DNA from: Neoceratodus forsteri
Taxonomy: Eukaryota; Chordata; Ceratodontiformes; Ceratodontidae
Assembly (NCBI GenBank): GCA_016271365.2
Contig: CM057456.1
Span: forward strand, 161,436,501-161,500,500
Reading direction: 5' to 3'
Length of the DNA: 64,000 nucleotides
Positions 43,974 through 54,127 of this stretch are shown here, piece after piece; within the stretch, counting starts at the first letter, position 1, and each line of letters starts with the position of its first letter. The translations under genes and the position numbers were made by a program. Under the pieces are notes generated by a model. The model was given only the letters and a program-made list of their open reading frames with translations, was not told the DNA's origin and did no database searches.

Positions 43974-44502
43974 TTTTTTTTTTCTATATGTACTTTTTCT
44001 GGAAGGGCTGGCAGGCGGCTATGGCTCCTCTCTCAGAGGAGCTCATCGCTCCAGCTGCATCCCTGCACCGAACCTCCCCAGGAAATCCACCGTGGCTTGC
44101 TCCCATGACAGGGCCAGGGGCGAGGAGCGTCGACTTTCTCCCCTCCCTCGGAAAGCCAACGTCCAGATTCCGGGGGAACGGCACGTGCGCAGCTGGGACC
44201 ATCATGCAGCCTGCCAGCTCTGTTTTTACTTTTCTCCCAGACCCCCACTCCCCTCCGTCAGATGCGCCGGCTATGTGCCTCCTGACCTGTATCACCCTCC
44301 AGCCACCGCTAGAGGGCAGTCAGCAAGTGGGATGGCAGATCCTCCCTTCCCAAGAGAGGAAAGCAGTCCTCTGGATGCTCAGTCCTCTCTCGCCCCTGCT
44401 GACCCTCAGCGGTCCGGGCACGTTTCTGAATCCAGGTTGTCAGTGTGGTGCGAGGTGTAGCATCCAGCGCCTCAATCTCTAGCACCACCGGTCCAGCTGC
44501 CA
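43974..44502 (-). mobile_element. SINE-like retroposon, copy 2
   Basis: Perfect 15-bp target duplication TTTTAGCTTTTTCTT (43,959-43,973 and 44,503-44,517) in CR1 copy E, with a minus-strand A tail at the left. The minus-strand head GTGCTAGAGATTGAGGCGCT then GGATGCTACACCTCGCAC aligns with copy 1 at 32,042. The body is CpG-rich and clearly more diverged from copy 1 than the head. Confidence 0.82.
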
Positions 44503-44850
44503 TTTTAGCTTTTTCTTGATCTTTCTTTGCACAGCCCTCGCTCCCCGGTCTCCTGATCTCCACTGTACCATCCCTTGTCTTCCTGTTTTTGCTCCTGTAT
44601 CTGAAGAAAGTCCTGGCTGTGTTCTTGACCTCCTGGACAATGCTTTCCTTAGTTTGAGCCTTTGCTCTCTGCACCCTTCTTTCTGCCTTCCTTTGTTTCT
44701 CTAGTTACTCCTCCCTGTTGGTCTTCATTTGGGTCTTCTTGTACTTCCTGAAAACTGTCCTCCCCATTAATGCCTTGTTCACCTCCTTTGAGAACCACAG
44801 TGGCCTCTTTCTCCTCTTACCCTTGCTTATTACCGTTAAACAGCTTGCTG

Positions 44851-45753
44851 CATGGGTCAAAATTAAGTTCTGCAGCCACTAGCCAGCAAGGCTAGTGATT
44901 GGAAAAATCCACTAGCCCCACAGACTTTTCCATTGGCCCAGTTAGTGTACTTAGTAAAGTGTTACCTTCTCCAGTACAAGCCTTAAATTACTGAAGGTAA
45001 CATGCATTCTGGGAGTTTGGTGGTGCTCCAGTGGAGTTTGCCAGCTCACGAAATAACAGCAAAAAAAAGGCTCAGCACATACATTACTGAAAAGCACCAG
45101 TGCAAATCTGATTTCTGCAGAACGCCTGTACAGACCAAGCCCTGCACTTCAGCCCTAGAGTGGGTCTTCCTTAGGGGCGGATCTACAACACCCACAAACG
45201 TGACCTCATTTATACAAACAAATTTCTCATAATTAAGGTAGTGTTAGAAAATTTAAAGAGATACATACAGTTGAACATGTAAAAAAGATTTATATCAAAG
45301 ATTTTCATTAATATTTAAATTTTAGATATTGTGCTATTCTTCAATTATTTTAGTTTTTTTTTAAATAAACTAAAATAATTGAAGAATAGTACAGCACAGT
45401 ATATAAGCTTTTAAGTATTGATGAAAATCTTTGATATAAATTTTTTTACATGTTCAGTTATATGTGTCTTTAAATTTTGTAACACTGTCTTAATTAAAAA
45501 TTTGTTTGTATAAATGAGGTCACGTTTGTAGGTGTTGTGAGTTCGCCTCAAGGAAGACCTACGCTTAGGCTTAGTCTCTGTACATGCGTTCTGCCAAAAT
45601 CAGATTTGCGCTGGTGCTTTTCAGTAATGTGGGTGCTGAGCCTTTTTTCTGCTCCAGTACAAGCCTGCAGGGCCAGTTAAAGGAAGATGTTACTAGCCCG
45701 AATCAAAATCGGTCAGCATCTGGCTAGTGGGCCAGTGCCAGTTTCGACCCGTG
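44851..45753. mobile_element. Giant palindromic hAT-like MITE, 0.9 kb
   Basis: Nearly the whole element folds back. Centre AACTAAAATAATTGAAGAAT against ATTCTTCAATTATTTTAGTT around 45,357; outer arms TGTAAAAAAGATTTATATCA / TGATATAAATTTTTTTACAT and GGCTCAGCAC / GTGCTGAGCC. Ends CATGGGTCAAAA and, complemented, CACGGGTCGAAA resemble the other hAT-like ends here, with subterminal CACTAGCC. No 8-bp duplication. No coding capacity. Confidence 0.75.
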
Positions 45754-46899
45754 TACTATTACCTTAGTTATTCCCTACTTTATTGTATTCCATTGTGCCT
45801 CCACCTCTTTCAGCTATCTCCCCACTTCAAGCTATTTGCAATGGCAGTCTTGCAGTTCTTTAAAATCTGCTGTTATGAAGTCCGGGACCCTTGGCCCAGC
45901 ATGTTTTTTCACCTGCCCAATCCGTGTTCCAAACCACACTATATGATGATCGCTTGTACCCAGGGGGCTACCCACTGAGACGTCTGCAATGCTGTCCCTG
46001 TTTGTAAGTATCTGATCAAGCACTGCACCATCTCTAGTGGGAATTCTCTGTTGGGAACTGTAACCTGCTGTATGAGAAATGCCCTTTGCAGGAAGTCTAG
46101 GATGACCCTGATCCTAGTTGTAGCTGCGACCAGGATATTCCAGTCCAGATTCAGCAGATTAGTCGCCCATAGTTACTTCTTTCTCTTTGATTGTCATTTT
46201 GCCTGTGGCCTCTCCTAAAACCCTCTCCCGTCCCTCCTGCTGTGTCGGTGGCATGTACACTACCCCCGTGCACATAAAGGGATTTTGTCTCTAAACGCTG
46301 TGTCCTTGTGTTTCTGTGGTTTTTATACCTTCCCCTATATAAAACAACCCCACCTTCCTCCCTGCCTAGGCCTTTCGAAACGTGCTTTAATCTGGTATGG
46401 CCACCTCCCATCTGTGATTGTTGGTGCACTATGATTCTGCTATGGCCACCTGATCTAGGTCCCTTTTCGCACTGGTAGTCTCAAGGTCAGGAATTTTATT
46501 TCCTAGGCTTTTTGCGTTGATGCTCGTGACTTTATACTTTTTTTTTTTTTTGTTTGTTTTGTTTTGTTTTTTTGTTCCTCCCTGCCCCTACTTTGCCATC
46601 CTTTCCCAAGTCCATCCTTCATCCTTCTCTTTTCAGTGGTACTTTCCTTCCCCTTATGCTTCCTCTGTCCACCCTCCCAAGTATTTTTCTCAGCCTTCGT
46701 TTCACCTGTCGGCCCTCCTCGCTCCCCCCTTGCCCCCTACCTACAGCTGGGGAATTTATTTCCATGGCTTTTCTTCCTGCTGCTCCATTTGTGTGTGTGT
46801 GTGTGTGGGGGCATTCACTGCCTCCTCCTTGGCTGATTTAAATGCCCATCAGAGTAACATGTATACCTTCCACCCAGGATTGCTGTTCCCCTCCTGGAT

Positions 46900-47570
46900 G
46901 GCTGAAGGCCATCCCATTTGTACAGTTCTTTATCCCTTCAGGTAGAACCCCAGTCCCTGATGTAGTCAAACCTCTCCTGTCTGCACTGTGCCCTTTACCA
47001 GCTGCTGAAGACCGTGGTGCAGTGTTCCTTTTCCTACCCCCCAGCCTTGCACAGGTAGCACATCTGTAAAGGCCACAGTGTGTGCTACCTACTTCAGGCC
47101 CCTCCCTAGCCCTCCAGACCTGTCCTGTACCACTTGGGCTGTGTCGCCTGCCAGATCATTTGTGCTCAGATGGACAGTGGCATCCAGCCCCATCTCCTGT
47201 CCTGCTGCTGTAGCAGTCCTAAGGATCTGCTCCCCCATTCCTCAGTGCCGAAGTGCTAGGTAGGCACTCATCTCCCTCCTTCCCTCCTGTGGTGTTTCCA
47301 AAACTACCTCCCTGACGATTGAGTCCTCCACCAGAAGTTGCTTCCTCTTCCACTGGAGTCTTTTTCTTCTACCTTATGGCCTCTGCTGTGAAGGACCCCC
47401 ATACCCTCCCTTGCCACTGCCACGGTGCCTCGTCTCAGCAGTCCCATTCTGCCAGGGTGGCAAAAGAGTTTTGTAGAGGCTATGCCTGAGGAATGTGTTC
47501 TTACCCTCACCGTTCTAGAGCCCATCATGGTCCAGTTAGCTCTCCTTTTTAGGCACCTTCTGAGGCATTG
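46900..47570 (-). pseudogene. CR1 ORF1 esterase-like remnant
   Basis: Frames on the minus strand read DSIVREV (47,325-47,308) and HLSTNDLAGD (47,173-47,144), separated by 140-180 bp. In many CR1 ORF1 proteins a SGNH-type esterase domain carries GDSIV..H.GTND blocks; here the first Gly and the Gly before TND are changed. The domain's role in retrotransposition is not well defined. Stops break the frame. It belongs to CR1 copy E and is the only ORF1 remnant I could recognise. Confidence 0.55.
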
Positions 47571-47850
47571 ATGGTGGACTTTGTGGCCTCTGGGTGGAGT
47601 AAGAGGTCCCCTGAATCCTAGCCAACTTGGCCTGGAGTCTAGAGGCCTTCCCCCTCAGCCCAGAGGGGTGCATATAGATGGGGTGGACCCTCAAGTTTTC
47701 CAGAAGGTCTCCCTGAAGAATGCTGTTCCACAGTCACTGCACTGCTCCACTCCCATCATTCCCAAATCTAGCCCCCATTACCTGAAATGAATTTATACCC
47801 TTACCCCAGATAGAGTGTTTCTTGAAATCTCTCTTTTTTGTCCTCATTTC

Positions 47851-49110
47851 TATTTATTTATTAATGACTTTGATAACTGGGTAAGTACACTAATCCCAGG
47901 GACTGTTTTCAGGCACGACCCAGGCAATAGCAAAATGGCACAGGTGGCAACATAAAACAAAATTCAAAATACAGAAATTTAAATACAATAGAGCATAGGT
48001 AACAAGTCAAACAGATTGGTGCCAGAGCAGTGCAAGACAATGGCATGACAAATGGCACATGATGTATCCGTGAAACAAAATACAAAAAGTTCAAACTACA
48101 ATAGCACATTGAAGAGAAGTCAAACGCAATGGTACCAGAGCAATGCATGAGAGTACAGACAGTGGACCCTGGCACACAATTTGGTACAGAGTATAAATTC
48201 AGAGTCAGATTTCAGGCAACTCTGAAGCAGCTAAGGATTTACAATGTCAGGTAATCATTACAGCTGTAAAGGGAGGAAGAGGTGAGTGTGAAACTAGCCT
48301 GGGAAACATCGACAGCTAGACTCGGCTAGGAGCCAGTCTTTGAGGTGGGTTTTGAACAGACAGTGGGTAGCCAGGGAGCGAAGCCCTGCTGGCAGATTAT
48401 TCCATAGTAAGGGGGCAGGAACAGATATGACTCTTCCGTCCATGTTGGTAGATACCCTGGGAACGTGGAGGGTGGTTAGAGTTTGAGCGTAGGCAGCGGC
48501 TTGAGGTTTGGACTTGGAATAGGGCTGCAAGAGAGGACTCGTGGCCAGAGCAGACAGTATTATTGACCAAGCAGCAAAGGGCAAGGTCGAGGTGGCCCTG
48601 GAGTGGGAGCCACCCCAGAGACTGATAGAGGACACAGTGGTGGGTGGAAAAAGGGGCCAGTAAGGTGAAGGGACAGACACTGTTGTAGACAATGAAGAAT
48701 TTGGTAGTGAGAGAAGAGGAATCCCTGGAGTAGACGGAGGAGCAGCAATCGATTATGGGGAGTAGGTTACCCTGGACAGTGGCATGCCGGGCCGCAGGGG
48801 AGAGGTTGTGTCTGAATCTGTAGGCTGTACCCAGCTTTTGATGAATCCTGCGCGCAACTGAGTTGATGTGCTCAGAGAAGGAGAGGGAGGGGTTGAGTAA
48901 GATACTCAGGTACTTAAAAGTTTCAACATTTTCGAGTACCTAGCCATCAAGGGAGACGGTGTGGAGGGAGATTTGATCTTGGCTAGGAAGGGCTTGGACC
49001 CTAACAGCATGGACTTTGTTTTTTTAATATTTACCAGGAGGAGGTTGGTTGCAAACCAGTTATGGGCTGCTCCATAGTTTTGGGTGAGGACTGAGGAAAT
49101 GCAGGGGGGG
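47851..49110 (-). mobile_element. L2-like LINE 3' part
   Basis: Minus-strand frames give a reverse-transcriptase thumb (NWFATNLLLVN.KKT, about 49,070) and the C-terminal domain (LHVPRVSTNMDGRV, SVPAPLLWNNLPAGLRS, FKTHLKDWLL at 48,430-48,310), then a 3' UTR. The tail has GGGTCGTGCCTGAAAACAG, an ACTTACCCAGT block and ends in AATAAATAAATA at about 47,851. The tail matches the short element at 58,072. 5'-truncated near 49,110 and frameshifted. Confidence 0.82.
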
Positions 49111-49765
49111 GATTTACAGTGGTTGACTTCAGCACCAAAAACCTGGTGACCATTGGGCCAGTGAGTTAACTAAAGTGAATGGCCTGCATAACATTTTTGT
49201 GGTCCACCAAGATGATACTACTGCTTTGCTGTACTCACACTGGTTCGGTAACAGGACAAAGGACAAATCTGATAATGACATTTAATTTTTTTTGTGGTGG
49301 GGGGGATAAGTGTAAGTTTCAGAGTAAATTAGTTGAACACAGATATACATGTTTAGGGAAAGAAAACTGGCACAGAGACTGGTTTACCAAAGAAGTGACT
49401 AAGAAGAGCCAAAATTATGACACACTGATTAGTACCTTAGTAACCGAGGACCACTCTGAATTTAAAAGGCCTGAGCCTATAATATTTCACTGGCAAACTG
49501 TACACTAATGGACTTCATTTAGAATTTTCTGAGGAGAGTTACCGTACATAGCTACAGTTCAAACACTCTGTAGACATTTATTTATATGGAGTATTTTTAT
49601 GGAAAAGAAAACTCAATTTGTTTAAGAGGCTGCAAACTTGCAGCAGTCCCTTCCCCAGCAGACTTCACTACTTCTTTTAAATCTGTTTTTCCTCACGATT
49701 AATTTGAAAAATTTGTTGGCTAGAGTTCATTGTTTAAATTAGCAATTGCACCATGCTCAGGGCAG
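49111..49765. other. Unassigned sequence
   Basis: AT-rich, no gene recognised. A 109-codon frame (49,179-49,508) shows no family motif and I do not support it as a gene. Confidence 0.4.
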
Positions 49766-52465
49766 ATTAGCCTGCTGCCCAGTACTGTGTGGAGGAGGAG
49801 CTCTCTACATAAGGGAAGGAATCAAAGCAACAGAACAAAAGGGTAAACAGGGAGGAGAGGAAGCACTGTGGGTCAATTTGGAGACAGGCAGTGGCACCAC
49901 AATCTGCACAGTGGTTGTATACAGACCCCCATCTCAGGGGGAGGACATGGGCAAGGAAATGATAGACAGTATCCTTAGAATGGCAGAAAAAGGGGAGATA
50001 TTGCTGATGGGGATCTGAATATGCCAGATGTTAAATGGAGTGCATTTGCAGCAGCCACTTCTAAGAGTGGGGTCATTCTAGATGCCCTATAGGGGGCATG
50101 CCTTAGACAACTAGTATTGTAACCGACTTGAGAGGGAGCAATCTTAGACCTGGTACTGTCAAATGGAGATGGCGAGAGGATCACAGATTAAGAAGTGGGT
50201 AGCCATCTGGGAACTAGTGACCATCGAACAGTATGGATCACGATAAACACAGAAGTACAGTCAAGCCATACAAAGGCAAAGGTACTGGACTTCAGGAGGG
50301 CTGACTTTGCCAGTATGGGTGAGTGCCTAAGGAATGCACTAGCAAATGAGCAGGAAGGAGGGGTGGAAGAACAATGGAGAATAATCAGAACTGCCATCAC
50401 AGAGGCAACAAGCCTTTGTGTAAAGCAAATAAACAAAACAAAACGATGTAAGAAACCACTGTGGTTCTCAAAGGAAATGGCAGGGAAGGTTAGGGAGAAA
50501 AAGAAAGCATTCAGGAAGTATAAGGAATCACAGAAGGAGCAGGACAGAGAATTGTATCAATTAAAGCAAAATGAAGCAGGGAAGGCAGTCAGAACAGCAA
50601 AGGCCCAAACTGAGGAAAAGATAGCCAACTGAGTTAAAAAGGGGGATAGAACCTTTTATAGGTACATCACGGAGCGCAAGAAGACCACGGGAGGGATTGG
50701 GGGGGTTGGACCGAGGGTGACTGTGAAAAGGCTGAAATACTAAACAGATATTTTCGCTCAGTATTCACAAATGAAGAGGGGAAGTGCCAAAACCAAACAA
50801 TAGAAGCACTCTAGATATGGGGGTTGATACCAGCCCACTCACAGAAGAAGGGTTCTGAAAGAACTCTTAAAACTGAAGGTGGACAAAGCAATGGGGCCTG
50901 ATGGGATTCATCCCAGAATTCTAAAAGAACTAAGGGTTGAACTAGTGACACTACTGACTACCTCTTTAACAAATCATGGGAGGATGGGGTGGTACCTGAG
51001 GACTGGAAGAGGGCAGATGTTATTCCATTTGACAAAAGTTGGAGCAGGGCAGAAGCAGGAAACTAAAGACCTCTTAGTTTAACCTCAGTGATTGGGAAAA
51101 TGATGGTATCAATTCTGAAGGAAAGAATTGTTGAGTACCTAGAGGCCAGAGGGGCACAGGACCCAAGGCAGCATGGATTCACAGCGGGAAGATCATGTCA
51201 GACGATTCTAATAGATTTCTTTGACTGGGTGGCCAAAGTAATAGATCAGGGAGGGGCTGTGGACATGGCCTACCTAGACTTTAGCAAGGCATTTGACACA
51301 GTCCCGCACAAAAAATTAATATACAAGCTGGCCAGCCTGGGAGTGGGTCCCAAGATGGTAGCCTGGGTAAAGAATTGGCTGGAGAACAGGACACAGAGGG
51401 TACTAGTAAACGGAGTCCATTCTGAAGAAAGGGGGATTACTAGTGGGGTACTGCAGGGTTCAGTACTAGGACCGGTCCTCTTTAATGTCTTTGTAAGCGG
51501 CATCGCAGAGGGATTGGAAGGAAAAGTATGTCTCTTTGCAGACGACACAAAGATCTGCAACAGAGTTGATACACAAGGTGGGGTGGAAAGGATGAGAAGG
51601 GACTTGGCAAGGCTGGAGGAATGGTCAAATGTATGGCAGTTTAGATTCAATGCTAAGAAGTACAAAGTAATGCACCTGGGAAATAAAAACCCAGGGGAAG
51701 AGTACACAATGGAAGATGAGATATTAACAACAACAGAAATGGAAAGGGACCTGGGGGTAGTCATATCAAATGACCTAAAGGTGGGCAAGCAATGTGAGAG
51801 GGCAGTAAGGAGGGCTAGGGGATACTGGGATGCATAGGGAGAGGCATCACCAGTAGAAAACAGGAAGTTGTTATTCCTCTGTACAGACTGCTGGTGAGAC
51901 CCCATCTGGAGTACTGCATGCAGTTCTGGAGACCCAATCTCCACAAAGACATAGATAGGATGGAGGCAGTCCAGAGGAAGGCAACTAAAATGGTGCAGGG
52001 TCTGCACCAGAAGAAATATGAAGAGAGACTTAAGGAGCTTAACATGTATAGCCTCGTGGAAAGAAGGGAGAGGGGACATATGATTGAAACTTTCAAGTAC
52101 CTCAAGGAAATCAACAAAGTCCAAGAGGGTAGCATCTTTCAGAAGAAGAGGTGTGCAAGAACAAGGGGGCACAATTTGAAGATTGTGGGTGGACGGCTTG
52201 GAGGTAATGTGAGGAAGTATTTTTTCATAGAGAGGGTTGTGGATGCATGGAACAGCCTTCTTGAGGAGGTTGTGGAGTCAAAAACAGTGGTGGATTTCAA
52301 TAATGCATGGGACAGTCATAAGGCAATTCTAGGGGGTGGGGGTAGGAAAAAGTAGGCTGTTGGTTAACTAGGATCTGCAGCTTATCCATTAGGGAAATGG
52401 GCAGACTGGGTGGGCCAAGTGGTCCTTATCTGCCATCAGATTCTATGTTTCTATGTTTCTTTCGC
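49766..52465 (+). mobile_element. CR1 LINE copy F
   Basis: 5'-truncated within the endonuclease (GGGALYIREGIKA, TVVVYRPPSQGED). It has LGTSDHRTVW, then a basic linker (KKPLWFSKEMAGKVREKKKAF), MGPDGIHPRILKELR and, in one long frame 51,088-51,837, DPRQHGFTAGRSCQ, LDFSKAFDTVPHK, ITSGVLQGSVLGPVLF and FADDTKICNRVD. The C-terminal region is at 51,894-52,355. It ends in TTCTATGTTTCTATGTTTCT at 52,441-52,460. Stops and at least four frame changes make it inactive. Closest relative here is copy B. Confidence 0.92.
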
Positions 52466-52936
52466 CTGTCACCAAGGTCAGCTTGAAGCTAGTAAGTTTC
52501 ATGATCAGTGTAGGAGCTCCATTGCTGTCATATATGTCCAACCTGTTGTTCCCACCTGTGGTAGGTTCTGCTGTTCACACCAGAGTGACTGCTTACCCTG
52601 ACTCGACTACTCCTAGGGTCCTGCCATATGCTGCTGTGTGTGTGTCTTCGCACATAACTTGAAGGTCCAGCGCATCAGTTCGTGCACACACATGTCAGTG
52701 TCCACAACTAGGAAGTTGGAGATTCCCAGCACTGGCAGCCTGTCATTCCTTAAAGATGCAGTGCAGCAGGGCTCAAAATAAGGGGGCGCTGAGTGCTAAT
52801 TTGCGGTTCTGTCTTGGTAATTATTGCCCGCTGCTTTAAGAGGCAGCATGTTAAGGGCACTTCCAAAAGCTCCTTGTGTGTCTGCAGTGTCAGGAGGGGC
52901 ATGTCTGAGCTCCGCATTAAGTAAACAGCACATGGT

Positions 52937-53190
52937 GCTGAAATTGGATGTGGATGAGTCGGGGAGCAGAAAAGGAAAGGGGCGTGACTTATGTAAACGT
53001 GTTGCCAGAAAGCTGAAATTCCCAGGGCTGAAACTGCATGCAGACAAGTCAGCGAGCACAAAATGGAAGGGGCGTGACATATGCTAAAGATGTTGCCGGA
53101 TAGCTGAAATTGGATACCGACTGGTCAGCTGGCTGAAAATGGAAGGGAAATGAAATACTGTATGCAAAACGTGCTGGAGAACTGAAATTC
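52937..53190. repeat. Short minisatellite, 75-90-bp units
   Basis: CTGAAATT marks unit starts at about 52,938, 53,013, 53,104 and 53,182. Each unit has a GGAAGGGGCGTGAC-like block and a GTTGCC or GTGCTGG block. Confidence 0.7.
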
Positions 53191-53936
53191 TCTTTGCAGA
53201 GCGAGAAAAGAAGAAATGATTAGAGCGAGTGCATGTGAAGAGAGGTAGGGATCATGCAGTATGTGTAAACAAACAATGGAGCACAAGAAGGGGATAGAGA
53301 ACGGGGGGGTGCAGAGTATTCAAGCAGCGATGAGCAATTTGGAAATGTTATGGGAGGAAGCTAGTTCAAATATGAGCTGTCTAAGCTAAGTAGCATACAA
53401 GAGGAGGGGGGAGGCTAGCACTGGCTTCAGTGGACCTGTTCCATGCCAGACTGTTATACCCTTACCGCAGTTTCTGCTTTGGTGGTATAGATACAGAGTG
53501 TGCTGTGTGCACGCTTTGTGTAATAGCCTGTGAATGTATGTACTTTTACAGTCTGAGAAAGAAATCATAATGTGGCAGGTTAAGTGTTAACCACTGCTAA
53601 ACATCCTTGAACACTACAGCAGGGAAGGATATATTGAACTCCTACACACACACACCCCTAACCCCATAAACAGCACAGAAGCATTGGTACAGCAGAGGAA
53701 GCAGAGAAACTGGTAAACACACCCTCCCCATGGCAGCCAGGTTATTGTGAAAAATAAAATTCTGATAAATGGCTCAACTGTGTCAGCTTTAAACAAAAAA
53801 AGTTCTGTATTTTTTTTTTTTTTTTAATCCTGGAAAGCCCAGCCTGGATGCAGCATCTCGTGTCTTGTGCGGTCCTGCTTCTTCCAGTTCCTGCAGCTTG
53901 GTGGACGGGAGCACTGAGAAGTTAAATGGAGGCAGG
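53191..53936. other. Unassigned sequence
   Basis: No gene recognised. A T-run occupies 53,810-53,826, possibly the A tail of a reverse-strand retroposon I cannot define. Confidence 0.4.
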
Positions 53937-54112
53937 TTTGAGGCAGTATAGCGCAGTGGTTTAAGGCTCTGAGCTGCAAATCTGGAGACCTGGGTTTGAA
54001 TCCCACAGCCCCCACTTGCATACTGTGTGACCCTGAGCAAGTCACTTCACTTCCCTGTGCTCCCAGGTCGCCCCTGTAATCAGGCTTTCAGCTTAGTGTG
54101 TCTCTCCTGGTT
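53937..54112 (+). mobile_element. MIR/CORE-type SINE
   Basis: TATAGCGCAGTGGTTTAAGG (A box) and GGGTTTGAATCCC (B box, 53,992-54,004) form a tRNA-like head. GTGTGACCCTGAGCAAGTCA near 54,025 is the conserved MIR core. It directly abuts the 3' end of an L2 element, the family thought to mobilise MIR. Confidence 0.85.
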
Positions 54113-54127
54113 AAACAATTGGAAATC

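Larger units (their letters stand above)
36310..47570 (-). mobile_element. CR1 LINE copy E, scattered over 11 kb
   Basis: Minus-strand CR1 segments occur in collinear order: 3' end and C-terminus 36,310-37,045; 37,905-38,040; palm 39,215-39,344 (FADDTIFN-like, complement of ATTGTGTCATCTGCA); fingers 43,170-43,973 (NYRPVSLTSVVNKL); linker 44,503-44,845; endonuclease 45,760-46,500 (LDQILTNRD, GSPLGTSDHHIVWF); ORF1 46,900-47,570. The gaps are occupied by hAT-like, SINE and palindromic insertions. About 25 bp of CR1 around AGAGAACAGGAC is present on both sides of the 39,345-43,169 insert, so two overlapping copies instead of one is possible. Thoroughly decayed. Confidence 0.7.

Noticed and set aside
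46791..46810. (GT)n near an open frame as a gene exon
   Set aside because: Simple repeat inside decayed CR1 ORF1/EN sequence; the frames are C/T-rich shadows of the minus strand.
49179..49508. 109-codon plus-strand frame with Cys and Lys residues
   Set aside because: No recognisable family, no splice or promoter context, and length is within chance for AT-rich sequence of this size.
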